From positions 9,215,340 to 9,279,339 of the forward strand of contig OY294050.1 of assembly GCA_958510825.1 (NCBI GenBank): a DNA stretch of 64,000 nt, read 5' to 3'. Every line of letters starts with the position of its first letter. Positions within the stretch are counted from its first letter, which is position 1. The notes beneath the pieces are model-generated. The model saw only the letters and a program-made list of their open reading frames with translations. It searched no databases and was not told the DNA's origin. The position numbers and the translations under genes were made by a program. Source of the stretch: Brachypterus glaber (taxonomy: Eukaryota > Arthropoda > Insecta > Coleoptera > Kateretidae). Below, one piece after another: positions 10,186-22,946 of this stretch.

Positions 10186-11755
10186 AATTCACTAAAACAA
10201 TATAAAATAAAATATAAAATGTATAAAAACTACTAAAAAAAAATGTGGAAACTGGCGTACTTAACCTCACATTTCATGTTTTCAAATTAAATTTATAGAT
10301 GACACCTCCATTAGATCATTTACCTAAGTGGAAAAATGGAAAAATTCCCATTAGAAAAAAAAATATTTTATTTTCTTATTTATTATTATATTAATGTAAT
10401 AAATATATAAAACTCGAACGATGAACTACCCAAAATATTTATAAACACAGTCTCTAGATGGATTAATCGTAATTTTTAGGGACTTCATCTGGGGTTCCCA
10501 AGTCCACTGTTTCAGTGGATCATTACTAATGATTCATTAGGTTTGTTTTGGTTCTCGAAAACCGCAGTTCTGGACGGACGCAGTGGCGACTGAGCATTGC
10601 CCAGTTGCAACTGCGCTGGTTCCGAATCAGTTCAGAATTGCGATTTTTGAGAACCAAAACAAACCTGTTTACTCCCTCGTTAGGACCAGATGACGGTCTT
10701 TCAATTTTAAAACACCAAATTTTTGTCCATTAACAACATTTTTTTGCATATCGTAAATTAACTTTAAATTAACACTAAACTAAGAATTTGACCATGGTCA
10801 AATGCAATGAAACATTTCTTATGAAAACTGGCTTTCAGTCAAAAATTCTAAATTTTTAGTATGATGTACATTTAATCTTTTTGACCAAAAGCTTTCATTT
10901 ACCCAACTTGATCTGACAGCTGGTTTTTGAGTTATATATAGGTCAAAAACAGTAAAATTTTAATTTTACTTAAAAGGTAATTAATTGAAATAAAAAACTT
11001 TACATCAAATTTTGTTCTTATTATATATACTCGTAATAAAAAACTAAAATTATTTTTTTTTTGTTTAAAATAAAGGTAAATTTTTTAAAAAATCTTTAAA
11101 AATATGGCGAAGGCGCCACTACAAAATGAAAAAAAAAAAGAAATAACGGTCAGATTTTCTTAATAACATATAAAACGAAAGAATTTACATTAAATACACT
11201 TAACCAAGTCGGCAAAATTGTAGTTCAGTGGGTTTTTTAGTTTGCAAATTTTACCGTCACACCCCTCCACGACAAAAACCTCAGATCATCCCTGAGGTCA
11301 TGCTGTAGAAGGGGCGTGGACAGGGCTGGCCTGTACATTTTGGCATCCTGAAGCAAGCCTTAAACTTGGCGCCACAATAAAAAAATTGTACCCAAAAAAA
11401 TACCCTAAAGAAAAAAGCTTTGTCCCCGATGGTTTATAAGCAAAAAGAAAGAAAAAACACTACCTCGAAAAAAAAAGCTAAAATTAAAAAAAAACGCCCC
11501 TTGACCCTCTAGGCTCACGCCCTGAAGCAGGGGGTTCACTTGATTCATAGAAAGGCCGGCTCTGGGTGTGGACTAAATGTAAACACCATGGTGAAGGCGT
11601 TTTTTTTTAATTCCTCATCTGTGGAGCAAAATAATACATTTTAATATTAAATGTATGATAAATATATTTGGAATGTTGATCAGTAAACTGTACTACTATG
11701 GTATCAGCTTTCAGGGCTTGAGCCAAATCTGGCACATAGTGTGTACACTGAATTC
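10186..11755. other. Intergenic between AFG2 and CCDC167
   Basis: Apart from the TIR element at 10539-10666, only AT-rich sequence and a degenerate repeat (about 11330-11560, with motifs such as TTGGCGCCA and ACAAAGCTTTTTTC also echoed near 35580 and 60250) were seen. No ORF here is credible. Confidence 0.4.
10539..10666. mobile_element. Short MITE, AGGTTTGTTTTGGTTCTC ends
   Basis: Imperfect TIRs of about 34 bp: AGGTTTGTTTTGGTTCTCGA on the left and its reverse complement ending at 10666. The 60-bp interior is GC-richer. A lone TTTTGGTTCTCGAAAA half-site is at about 53711. Confidence 0.75.
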
Positions 11756-12263
11756 TTAACTATCACTTCTATTCACTAACAAAACATATAATACATAAAT
11801 GGTAAAGACAATAATACATAAAGCTGAACTAATGGCAAATAGTTTCCGGTTATGAGAACGTAAATGTGCCAATTGTTGTTCATTTGTCTTCAATAACTTA
11901 TAAACTTCATCTAGTTCTCTTCTGACCAGGTTTTTCTTGCTTTCAGGTACCTCTTCAATTTTTTTCTCCAAGGCTTCAATTCTTCGAAAACAACTTTTGA
12001 CTGCTTCTTCAGATTTATCTATCTAAAAGCCATAATAGTCTAAATCAAACAAAATATGCTTTACTTGTTAAAAATGCAGAGACTCTGTTTACTCAATGAG
12101 CAAATAAACGTGATAATATCTTATATAGATTAAACATTAGACCCCCTTTAGTATATTATACTAAAGGGGGTCTAATGTTTAAGCTATTACAGACTGGCTA
12201 TAAGCAATTTAATAATTTATAATTTACCTCTTGCATTACTAAGCAATCATCCTTTAAACTCAT
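11756..12263 (-). CDS. CCDC167: CCDC167-like tail-anchored coiled-coil protein (two exons)
   Basis: Exon 1 is 12263-12228 (12 codons, MSLKDDCLVMQE); exon 2 is 12022-11756. The intron has GT/AG ends and is in phase 0. The product is 100 aa, against 97 for human CCDC167. Residues 13-70 are charged and heptad-rich (EALEKKIEEVPESKKNLVRR region), then a single C-terminal membrane segment covers about 73-95 and is followed by a short polar tail. This layout, the length and the LAHLRSHNRKL stretch before the membrane anchor resemble CCDC167, a poorly characterised ER/nuclear-envelope type protein. The assignment rests on architecture and modest similarity. The gene is divergent from PFAS and its start is 1.5 kb away. 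Confidence 0.75.
12130..12182. repeat. Perfect 53-bp palindrome in CCDC167 intron
   Basis: A 26-bp arm (containing AAACATTAGACCCCCTTTAG) is followed by one central T at 12156 and an exact reverse complement. It is inside the CCDC167 intron and could form a cruciform or, in RNA, a hairpin. Confidence 0.9.
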
Positions 12264-12542
12264 TTTAAATATTAGGCCACGTTGATCTATTTTATTAAAA
12301 AAAAAAGTTTTAAACATCCACATAACCTACAAAATGAAAACTCGCAAAAAAAGAAGTAGAAGAAGGTTAGAAAATTCACTAATTTCCTCATGTGGAAACA
12401 TTGCCCTAATAACCATAACCAGGGGCGTGCATGCAAGATTTTATTAAGATAGGGGTTTAAAGTAGGGGTGTGGTATTAAAATAGCCTGTTACATCCCTAT
12501 TTGCTGTAGGGATGTATTTATATATTTTTTTATCATATAAAA

Positions 12543-12631
12543 TGACGTCAAAACGTAGCTAGGAGTTACTGCTTTCTAGCGTAGTAAGGCAGTATAGCTA
12601 GAAAGCAGTAACTCCTAGCGACGTTTTGACG
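12543..12631. repeat. Inverted repeat (GCTAGAAAGCAGTAACTCC family)
   Basis: Arms of about 38 bp, sharing GGAGTTACTGCTTTCTAGC and its complement, are separated by 14 bp. The same core is in the element at 32017-32148. Confidence 0.7.
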
Positions 12632-13008
12632 CCTAGGCGTTAAGCCGGTATGGCCCTAGCTAGGAAAGTAGTAAATATTTTAACTGCGGTATTAAGAATA
12701 TTAATATGATATTATTAATTATTTAGTTAACTATATAAAAAATAATTATTTATAATTTAAATATTTAATAATAAACTACACACAGATGTAAGTAAATTAA
12801 TTTAATTATTACTTGAAATAAAATGTTCTATATTTCTTTTTATAAAAAGATAAAGTTAAGCTATGGAAATATAATGTTGATAACAAATAATGTAATAATT
12901 TAAAATTATTAATTTTTATGCATAGGCGTACGCTGGCAAAATTGCATTATTAACTAAATTTTGCGAGGGATTAAAATTTTTTTAGACCATATTTTTAGTA
13001 GAGCTAGT
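12632..13008. other. AT-rich intergenic sequence
   Basis: This very AT-rich sequence lies between the CCDC167 and PFAS starts. No ORF or repeat structure was recognised. Confidence 0.4.
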
Positions 13009-13447
13009 TAGGGCCGCAGCTATGGCGGGTATGGGGGGGGAGCCCCCCCTTTATCTTGAAAAGTTGCATATTTCATTGATCCAAAAAACAGTTGTATATT
13101 TTGTGGATTCAAAATACAAAAGTTGTATATTTCACAAAAAAGAAGTTGCATATTGCAGGGATTCAGACAAAAGCTCGAGCTTTTGTCAGATCTATATTGC
13201 AGGGATGCAAAATAAAAAAGTTGTATAAGCATTTCACGAAACGGTGAGGATCATTTTCTTTTTTTTATCAAAATTTTGGTTAGGGGTAAATTTTTTTTTA
13301 CTTGTACAACAAACTTTCACGGACAAAGCCTTTTTCTTTTTAGTCAATAACTTTTTTGTCGACGAAAAGAGTTGTATTTTTAGGCTGAAAAAAGTTGTAA
13401 TTTTTGACCTTCTTCCCCCCCACAAAATCTTCTTTGCTAAGGCCCTG
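13009..13447. mobile_element. hAT-like non-autonomous element, 7/8-matching 8-bp flank
   Basis: The ends are TAGGGCCGCAGCTA and TAAGGCCCTG. The flanks GAGCTAGT (13001-13008) and GAGCTAGC (13448-13455) match at 7 of 8 positions, as expected for an 8-bp target duplication. The interior has G-rich and C-rich termini and repeated GTTGTATATTTCA phrases in both directions, but no transposase. It belongs with 62204-62859. It sits in the shared upstream region of CCDC167 and PFAS. Confidence 0.75.
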
Positions 13448-13810
13448 GAGCTAGCTTTATATAAAGCTCTATAGAGCTGGTACAATATTGTTTATATTGT
13501 ATATATATAGCTGATTACAAAAAATCATATGCGTACCTTTGAAGTTCATAACTTCACCTTTATTATAATATACCTACTATTTTATTGGAAGAAAAACATA
13601 ATGTGCCGCCTCTGATTAAATGCGCATGCTCACTTGATTAACAGTGAAAAATTCAAATTGTAAACACAAAAACATGTGGTAACTTTGATAACCTTTTTCT
13701 TGCACAAACGTACTTGATTTTATCTATCAAAATTAAATAATTTTAAGTCAACATCTTCTTGCAGTGTTAATAATTTTAGTTAAAACATTTTCGTGTTAAA
13801 ATAGCTAAAA

Positions 13811-16800
13811 ATGGCGACAGACAATTCGATTTTGAGGTTATATCGTTCGCCGGGGTGCACGGACGCAAAAAAGCAAGAAATACTGAATAAATTACAGGGT
13901 GCCTGTAATTTAATAAAAAACGTCGAAACAGAAATTTGTTTTCACGTGGAGAGTACCAAAACCTTAACAAAAGAAGATATCGAAAAGCTGCAATGGGTTT
14001 TACAAGACCCCTTGTCTCCAAAAAGCTTATATTCAAAAGCTGCCCTTCAAGAAACCGCCGGAAAACTACTGATCGAAGTAGGCCCAAGGTTCAACTTTTC
14101 TACATCAAATTCAACCAACGCCGTCTCGATTTGTAATAACCTCGGATTAAAACAAATTGTGAGGTTAGAAGTCTCCCGAAGATATTTAATTGTATTCAGC
14201 AATACCAGCAAAGTCTCTTCTGAAATTGAGAACAAACTACTTTCACTTTTACATGATCGTATGACTGAATTTAGGTATACAACAGAGAACATTCCAAAAT
14301 CAAGTTTCAATGAAAAATTATCGAAGAAAGAGGATCTCCGTACTATTGATGTTTTGGGCAAAGGGGCACAGGCCTTGAAGGAGATTGATAGTGAATTAGG
14401 TTTAGCTTTTGATCAAGCCGATTTAGAGTATTATACTAATTTATTTAAAAACATTTTAAAACGAAACCCCACAACTGTAGAGTGCTTTGATTTGGCTCAA
14501 TCGAATAGTGAGCATTCAAGGCATTGGTTCTTTAAAGGTAAAATGGTTGTGGATGGAAAGGAATATGAAGAATCTCTTATTGATATGATTGTGGCAACAC
14601 AAAATCACACCAACCTCAATAACGTAATCAAATTCAGTGATAACAGCAGGTGAGTTTATATTTATAGCTCATAGAATGTCTCATAAATGGTCAGCTTTGA
14701 GTGTCCATTAACATAACTCCCGCCCCATCTTAGGAACATTACAAATCTTAGTAATTTTTTTAAATTATTTTTAAAATTTATGCCTTTGCCATTAAGTTTT
14801 GATAATAAGAATATAATGGATTTGTAATAATACCCTGCTTCCCCCATCCCCCTGGCGCCCATGTCTAGTGTCAGTGAGACATGTACATAAAATGTTACCC
14901 ATTTTCTACCAAATTGTACAAAAAAATATATTAATTTTTTTTTACTACCTAAATCCCTAAAACGGCCGCTTTGGTTGTTCAGAATTTCAGTGTAGGTAGA
15001 TAGTGTAAAATATTTTCTATATATTATATTCTTATTATTATACTATTCACAGTGCCTGCGCTAGAATAGTATTATACAGTAGTTTCGAATTTTCAAAAAT
15101 CGTCCTAGACAAAAAATTCTTGGATATAAATTTGTTTCATGAAAAAATAAGCAACTTTTTTTATTTTTTTTTGAAATGTTCCGAACATTATTATTCGTCC
15201 GTTAGTCCGTCCGTCCAATGTCACGATTTCTAGGAACACGATAACTCAAGAACGAATAATCCGATCGACTTAAAATTTTCAGGAAAAATCAAGTTCTATC
15301 ATGGGAAGACCCTTATTGTTTTTTGAAGTAATCAAGCAAAAAAAAAGTTATGGGGGTTAAACTTTAAAAAAAAATAGAAAAAAGCTGAAAGAAAATTCTC
15401 ATTAACGTAACTTTTTCATGAAAAATTACTTTTATTATAAGGATCAATTCTTCCAGTTTTAAAAGTAATCCCCCCAAAAAACAAAAAGTTATGGGGGGTT
15501 AAACTTTGAAAAAAAAAATTTTTAAGTGTTAGGGAAAATGCTATATGTATACCATTTACTGTGAATAGTATATGATCGAATGCGTAGCATTACATATGTT
15601 CACGGCTTGTTAAATATTAAATTAAATATTATAACATTAAATAAATTAAATATTATTTTAAAAATTTAACTGATAAATGCATTTTAAATATTTATTTATT
15701 ACGCATTTATTTCTAAATAAAATGATTAAATTACATCATTATGTCACAATAAAGGTTATTTTCTTACGTTACAAATTCACAAATTGCTAGATAAATACTT
15801 TTATCCAATACATTCAGATAATAAGACAATTACCAGCTTTATTTTAAATAGATAAACTGAATAATAACCCCCGCGTGGCTTTTACTTTATTGAGTGGATA
15901 ATTATTTATTTTACCCACTCAACTGTCACTTGTCAAATTATTTTCTTGTAAATGTCATTAAAATTTTTAATAAAAATGTGAATTTCGAGTGTTTTAACCA
16001 ATGAAACCACGCGCCAGCTGCCGCATGCCTGATTCTTTTATTTACTTCCACTGTATGTTGAAGTTGAATGTACTATAGTACCTATTTTAATATTTAGCAC
16101 CAAAATTAAAAACATATTTTTAACATTGTTATACACGGAAAAAAAAAATTATAGCTAGGAGCGCTATAACACACATACCAAGCAAATTATAATCGCTTAT
16201 TATATAAATACAAGGCTTTCTCTTACAATTATGGCAGTCAGTGTAAAAATTTATATGAAATACTTTAATTGTTTAGTGAATAATAAAATATAACAAATAG
16301 TATGGCATTTATAGCTTAAATAGATTTAATTATTGTCCGTGCTAATAATTTTTATAATATAATAAAATTTCTGTAAATTTATAATAGTGCCTGTAATAAA
16401 TATAATCGTGTCTGTAATATATATAATCATTTCCAATTTATTTTTAACATTATTAGTTATTGTGTCCCTTATAATCTATAGCTCTTAAATCACTATAATT
16501 TGCCACTGTTACCAAATATCTTATAATGTATAGCGCAGAGCCCACTAATTTCTTTCCGTGTATTCTAGTTATTTTTTGTCATTACAGTGCGATTAAAGGT
16601 TACACCCACTTGGCTCTTCGTCCAACAACTCCCGGCACACAGTGCGAACTCAAACCCACTCCAACAAACTCCCACCTCATTTTTACCGCCGAAACTCACA
16701 ATTTCCCAACTGGAGTGGCTCCATTTTCGGGCGCCACCACAGGCACAGGTGGTCGCATCAGAGACGTCCAAGGTGTAGGTAGAGGGGGTTATACCATTGC

Positions 16801-19800
16801 TGGTACCGCTGGGTACTCCGTCGGTAACCTCAACATGCCCGATTATAACTTACCATGGGAAGATAACACCATGGTTTATCCAGATAACTTCGCACCACCT
16901 TTGGAAGTGCTCGTAGAAGCTTCGAACGGAGCTTCTGATTACGGTAACAAATTCGGCGAACCCTTAATCTGCGGGTTTGTAAGATCCTTTGGTTTAGTCG
17001 ACGCTGAAGGAGAAAGAAAAGAATGGATCAAACCGATTATGTTCAGTGCTGGTATCGGAAGTATGGAGGCTGATATGACGGAAAAATTACCTCCAAAAGT
17101 CGGTCACCAAATTGTGAAAATAGGTGGACCGGTCTACCGAATTGGAGTTGGAGGAGGATCAGCCAGTTCCGTGGAAGTCCAAGGTGATAACAAAGCCGAG
17201 TTGGACTTCAACGCAGTCCAAAGAGGAGATGCAGAAATGGAACAAAAACTAAACAGAGTAGTCCGGGCATGTCTGGAACTGGGCAAGAAAAACCCTATTA
17301 TTAGTATCCATGACCAAGGAGCTGGAGGAAATGGAAACGTACTCAAAGAACTCGTTGAACCCGTTGGAGGTATCATCTACGCGAACAGATTTGAACTAGG
17401 AGACCCCACTATAAACATTCTAGAATTATGGGGAGCTGAATATCAAGAAAATAACGCCCTTCTCTGCACAAAGGAAGACGCAGAATTACTTAAATCCATC
17501 TGCGCTAGAGAAAGATGCCCTGTAAACTTTGTAGGTGAGGTTACCAACACGGGAAGAGTAGAGTTAGCAACTGATGAGACCAAGCAATGTGTTCCATTCG
17601 ATTTAGATCTTGAGCTTGTTTTGGGTAAAATGCCGAGAAAGGTGTTTAAACTGAACAGAAAGGCAGCGTTGTGCAAAGAGTTGTCATTGCCAGAGGGCTT
17701 GTCAATCTTTAAAGCATTGGAAAGAGTTTTGAGGCTTCCTAGTATTGCAAGTAAGAGATATTTGACCAATAAAGTCGATAGATGTGTTACTGGGTTGATT
17801 GCTCAGCAGCAGTGCGTTGGACCATTACACACTCCTTTAGCTGATGTTGCCGTGACTGCTATTTCACATTTAGGATATGTGAGTTAAACTATTTATTTGT
17901 ATTCCCCAAATATAAGCATAAAATAAATATATTTTTTGTTTACAGTTTTAAAGAAAGTTAAATACGCTTGCCCAATTTAAAATCTCTACCTTGACTGTTT
18001 CATAAGGGATCAAATAATATTTGCTATTATTGCTATAACTTTTTAATAATTCCATATTATACCATGTAAAAGATTATTTAACTTTCATCAGCAGAAGATC
18101 TGAAAAAGTCCTAGTTAAAAAGGCTATGCCAGCTTCGTTGCTATGTTTCCAATCCTACTTAAACCCTAACACTACCAGAATAGTAAAAAGTCTTGTTTTG
18201 CAGGAAGGTATTGCGTCTTCAATTGGCGAGCAACCAATCAAAGGTTTGGTTAACAACGCTGCTGGTGCACGCATGACTGTAGCTGAAGCTTTATCCAATT
18301 TAGTATTTGCCGCCATCAACGACTTAAAAGACGTTAAATGTTCAGGAAATTGGATGTGGGCCGCCAAGCTTCCAGGAGAAGGTGCAGCTCTATTTGACGC
18401 GTGTAAATCTATGTGTGATATCATGAACCAACTAGGTAAATATACAGGTTAAATTGAAAATACCGTAATTTAAATTATTATAAAATTTTCAAGGACGTCC
18501 ATTAAATTTTTTAAATTCCCCAGTCGCTGAGGACATGTCCACCGTGGACGGTCCATGCATCAACGACTACTTTTACAAAATCTGTTTGTTTTGCTACGTG
18601 TAGGTACAGAGTTTGTCAAATTAATCGTATACAGGCATTGATAGTGATCGAACGTGATCACGTCCATTCTCTGTCATAACAGAAAATTTAACTTTAAATC
18701 ATTACATATACACTCATTACGTAATTGTTATTTTTAACCAGGCATTGCTATTGATGGCGGAAAAGACTCGTTATCCATGGCAGCCCGCGTTGGAAAAGAT
18801 ACCGTAAAATCTCCAGGAACTCTAGTAGTATCAACTTACGCCCCATGCCCAGATATCAGAAAGGTAGTAACTCCAGACTTCAAGGCTCCATCAATGGGCA
18901 AAATCGGAACCCTTCTCTTCGTGGATTTATCTCGTGGAGACAACCGCTGTGGAGGATCAGCATTAGCCCAAGTCTTCAAACAACTCGGAAAAGAATCTGC
19001 GGATGTACATAGCGCTGAAGACCTAAAAAACGCTTTCAACGCTACCCAACAATTGATTAAAGATGGCGCTGTTTTAGCTGGTCACGATGTCAGCGATGGA
19101 GGACTGATTGTTTGCCTTCTGGAGATGTGCTTCGCAGGCATGTGCGGTATGGAGGTCACCATCAAACACAGAAGTGGAAGGCCTATCCCGATTTTGTTCT
19201 CTGAAGAAGTTGGCTGGGTCCTAGAAGTTATGGATAAGGATTTGGCTCATTGCATGAATGTATTCCAAGTAAGAATGATTATATTTTGTTGGCTAATCAA
19301 CCTCAAAATTTTTACCTATTTTTAGCTAGTGTAACTCGCATAGAAAGACTTAATTTATTCACCAACTTTTTGCGTTTTATCTAATTAAAATTTTATTAAA
19401 TATTCTTTAAATTTTTTATTTTTCTTGTAGAAACACAAGGTAGAAGTATACAATATCGGTAAAAGCATGGAATATGGAATAAAAGCCAAGCTTTGTATAA
19501 CAGTCAATAACGCTTGCCTGGAATCGAACACTTATGCCATAATGAAAATGTGGGAAGAAACCAGTTACAAGCTGGAACTCCAACAAACCATCAAAGAGTG
19601 TGCCGACTCGGAATATAACACTCTTCCAACCAGAACCGGACCCAAATACAAACTAACCTTCAATCCTGACAAAGAAAACAGTCTGAAGGAGGAAAATGTT
19701 GAGGTTGCGGTGATTCGGGAAGAAGGTACGAATGGAGATCGCGAGATGGCAGCAGCTCTGGTCAGGGCTGGTTTTAAAGTGTGGGATATCACGATGCAAG

Positions 19801-20963
19801 ATTTGCTGAGTGGCGATGTCACTTTGAACAAATTTAGAGGAGTTATATTCCCAGGTGGATTCAGTTATGCTGGTAAGTTTTAAAAACCTGTGATTTTACT
19901 TAAGTTTAAATCAATTAATATTCATTTTCGTTCTTATGGATGTTCAAAAAGATTTACTTCAAAACAGAGTCCCTGAATAACTTTAAACTTCACTACCTTT
20001 AGTATTAATTTTTATGCAGTGGCTGTAAGTTAAATAATTCAGTTTAAGCCACATTTATAGTAGAATGTTTACGTTCGAAACAGATTAATGTAATATTAAA
20101 TACGTATTTATCTTATATAGCTCAATGCACAGAACACAAATAAAACAAATAAAGCTGATCCAGTAAATATATATTGCTACAAATGCCTTGTGGGTGTGGC
20201 TAAATCTGTTGTGAAATATGCTTGGATATGGCCGAACGTTAATTGACTGGAATCACTCCATGTGGAATAGATAAAAATACATTCAACTCGCAATATTTAC
20301 AAACTCAATATTTTTTCAGATGTTTTGGGTTCAGCCAAGGGCTGGGCAGCCAGTATTCTCTTCAACAAAAAAGTCAGCGAACAATTTGCGAGTTTCTACG
20401 CTCGCCCCGACACATTCAGTTTAGGGGTGTGTAACGGTTGCCAATTAATGTCACTTATTGGTTGGGTTGGTACTCCAATCACGTCAACCAATGAAATACC
20501 AGACATCAAACTAGAACACAACAAATCTGAGAGATTTGAATGTAGATGGAGCACCGTAAAAATCGAAAAATCGAATTCGATCATGCTCAAAGATATGGAA
20601 GACTCTGTATTTGGTGTTTGGGTAGCCCATGGCGAGGGTAGATTTACCTTCAAGGATGATAGTGTATACAAAAACTTAGTTAAAGATGAATGTATTGGTC
20701 TTTCTTATGTTGATGATGACAACAATAACACTGAAGTATACCCAATGAATCCAAATGGTAGTGTAAATGGTTTAGCTGGTGTTTGCTCCAAAAATGGAAG
20801 GCATTTAGCTATGATGCCTCATCCAGAAAGATGTGTCCAACCATTCCAATGGCCTTACATGCCCATGGACTGGGCCAATTACCAAAAAAGCCCATGGGAG
20901 AAAATGTTCAGGAACGCCTATGAATGGTGTTTAACGGTGAAGCATGATCAAGTTTACTATTAG
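13811..20963 (+). CDS. PFAS: Phosphoribosylformylglycinamidine synthase (six exons)
   Basis: Exons: 13811-14649, 16588-17878, 18204-18435, 18742-19268, 19431-19872, 20320-20963. They give 1,324 aa (human PFAS is about 1,338); all GT/AG junctions are in phase. The enzyme converts FGAR, glutamine and ATP to FGAM in cytosolic de novo purine synthesis. In order: an N-terminal PurS-like region (1-250), the linker/AIRS synthase module with the signature HNFPTGVAPFSGATTGTGGR (H317 onward), a second AIRS-like module with DVKCSGNWMWAAKLPGEG and DGGKDSLSMA, and a C-terminal class I glutaminase (from about 1050). The glutaminase nucleophile is C1148 (GVCNGC) with H1278 and E1280 (MPHPE). All expected catalytic motifs are present and the frame is intact. 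Intron 1 (14650-16587) carries repeats. Confidence 0.97.
15058..15612. repeat. TTCACGGCTTGTT repeat family, longest copy
   Basis: It starts near CAGTGCCTGCGCTAG and ends in TTACATATGTTCACGGCTTG. The block TAGTTTCGAATTTTCAAAAA and a GTCCGTCCGTCC run are shared with 63013-63300. It is non-coding and lies in PFAS intron 1. Confidence 0.65.
15796..15985. repeat. Dispersed repeat, copy 1 of 2
   Basis: It is nearly identical to 47364-47552, sharing ACCCCCGCGTGGCTTTTACT and TTACCCACTCAACTGTCA. It lies in PFAS intron 1. The type is unknown. Confidence 0.7.
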
Positions 20964-21090
20964 GTTAAAATTTAAGGTTAAGGCTTGGTGCAATATTTGT
21001 ACTTTTCAACGCATTCCAAAATTCAAATATATTTTTATATATTAAATATTATACACTTATCAATATATTTTTGTTGGCTTTATTTTATTA

Positions 21091-21096
21091 AATAAA
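21091..21096 (+). promoter_or_regulatory. PFAS poly(A) signal AATAAA
   Basis: A canonical AATAAA lies 128 bp after the PFAS stop codon, followed by T-rich sequence. Confidence 0.7.
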
Positions 21097-21220
21097 TTTG
21101 TTAAAGTTAAGACTGTCTTATTATTTTGAGCTGGAGTTTGCTTCAAAATATTACAGGGGCTTTTTTAGGTAATACTATTTGAAAATTAAATAAAAAAATG
21201 GTTTGGTTAGGTAATAATTA

Positions 21221-21517
21221 CACAGCTACACAAAAAAGAAAAAAAAATCTGGTACTTTTAACGAGATACTTCCTATGTATTTTGAGTTGCTGAATCCAAA
21301 TATGAGGTCGAAATAGCTCCTCATATGATTATTTTTCGAGATAATATCAAAAAAACGTAATTTTTGAGTATGAAAATAACGTTTTTTGAGGTTATCTTCA
21401 AAACTAATCGAATGAGGTGCTGTTTTGACTTAAAATTCAGGTTCAGCGCCTCAAAATACATAGAATACACGTGTCTCGTTAAAAGTACCAAACTTTTTTT
21501 CTTTTTGTGTGGCTGTG
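21221..21517. mobile_element. TIR element with CAC ends and TTA duplication, copy 2
   Basis: The ends CACAGCTACACAAAAAAG and CTTTTTGTGTGGCTGTG pair, with TTA directly outside each. The interior repeats the GAGGTGCTGTTTTGA block of the 1641-2163 copy. It lies just 3' of PFAS. Confidence 0.75.
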
Positions 21518-21714
21518 TTATACTTATTCGAACAATAAATAGGTGGCGCAGGGGCTACCTTACCAATAAAGTGAGAATAACCGATCTACTGACCTTAGTT
21601 TGGAGGCCTTCCTAACCCATCTTAGTCGTGCTACCGTTTTCAGGAAAGGTCACTCCATCTATTGGCCGGTCTGTCCCAAAACCGACCGCCAAACAAATTG
21701 ACCTTCTTTTCAGG

Positions 21715-21861
21715 TACCGTCAACTGGGGCGACTTCGGACGGTGTGTTGTGTGGAATTTAGCCGCCCCACAACTTGTGCACACAACCCCCACAACTTGTA
21801 CGCATGTGCTTTTTTTTCGAGGATTTTGCGAGAGTGTCCGAAATCACCCCAGTTGACGGTA
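21715..21861. mobile_element. 147-bp MITE, TACCGTCAACTGGGG ends
   Basis: TIRs of about 27 bp: TACCGTCAACTGGGGCGACT on the left; GTCCGAAATCACCCCAGTTG then ACGGTA on the right. No coding sequence. Confidence 0.8.
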
Positions 21862-22320
21862 ATTAATGAACATTAATCGGAATAAATTCAGTTATGACTC
21901 ATCAAAGTTGAAAATAAACACAGAAACATAGGCTTACGGAATAATTTTGCCGAATTATGAGGGAAATTTTTATAAAGGTCACTAAATCGAAACATTTGAC
22001 GACTAATTTGTTACACACAACAATATTGAATATACATATTAACTATATATATGTAAATATATCGGTGTTTTTCGAAGAAAATGTAAATATTTAAAACCTC
22101 GCGTCAACGATAGAATCGACGCGGCGCCTATGCGAGCACTAGAAATTCGCCGATGTCTGGTAATAAAATAAAAAGCACTGTTATTAAAAAATTATTTAAT
22201 TTATTTTTTTTTGCCTTTACTAAGCAAGATATAAAGGACTTTAAGCAGTCTTAATAGCATCTTAATTTATTTACAAAGTGTATTGAAATTCTAAACAAAT
22301 TTATTTATTAAAATTTAATC
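21862..22320. other. Intergenic, no recognised feature
   Basis: AT-rich sequence between two repeats. Neither ORF nor repeat pairing was recognised. Confidence 0.35.
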
Positions 22321-22946
22321 ACACTGTGCAACAAAATCGGCGTTGATTTTTTATGCATGAGATTTGTCAATTCAAAAATTTAGAATAAATATAGTCGAGT
22401 CCCCAAGGGGTTTCGCTACTTGGAAACTTTAAATTAAAAAATATGAAACGGGTACCTTTTCTAGACGGGTGGAAAAATGAGAAAGTTTATAAAATAAGAT
22501 ATCAAGTTGACTTCACTTTTCCTCTATTTTAAAAATTATAAGTGAGATGTCGCTAAAAATTATAGTTTTTGTCCATTTTGCACCCCTTGCCCAAAGCTAA
22601 TGTTAACCATATTTGAGTTGACGCAAATAGAAAAGGTCTTGAATGATTAGGTGAAAGAATGTCCAATTTGAAGGACATTCCCTTAAAAAGGTTATAAGGT
22701 TTACAGATACAGACAGACAGACATTTTTTTAACACCAACTTTTTTTACATTTTCTCGACGATTCATGGCATTCTTAAGCCGAAAATGCAAAAAAAAAATG
22801 ATTTTTCGGTCGATTTTAATGACGGATGTTTCCACCTGTAAAAAAACGCTTAAATGACCTGAAAAAGTAGTAAAACCCCTTGGGGACACGACTATAATGG
22901 TCCTGACGTTGACAGATCTAATGCCTATTTTTTGTCACGCAGTGTT
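22321..22946. mobile_element. Foldback element, ACACTGTGC family, copy 1
   Basis: The outer ends ACACTGTGCAACAAAATCGG and the complement of TTTTTTGTCACGCAGTGT match imperfectly. Inside, TATAGTCGAGTCCCCAAGGG and its complement (22391-22895) form a second nested pair. The interior holds a reverse copy of the AACCATATTTGA/ACCTTATAAC block seen at 31745-31935 and 52630-52810. Confidence 0.65.

Noticed and set aside
15058..15612. Helitron interpretation of the TTCACGGCTTGTT family
   Set aside because: No consistent TC...CTRR ends with a 3' hairpin, and insertion between A and T could not be shown.
16526..16587. In-frame ATG upstream of PFAS exon 2
   Set aside because: The true exon starts after CATTACAG at 16588; the joined codon AGT and the following AIKGY match PFAS continuity.
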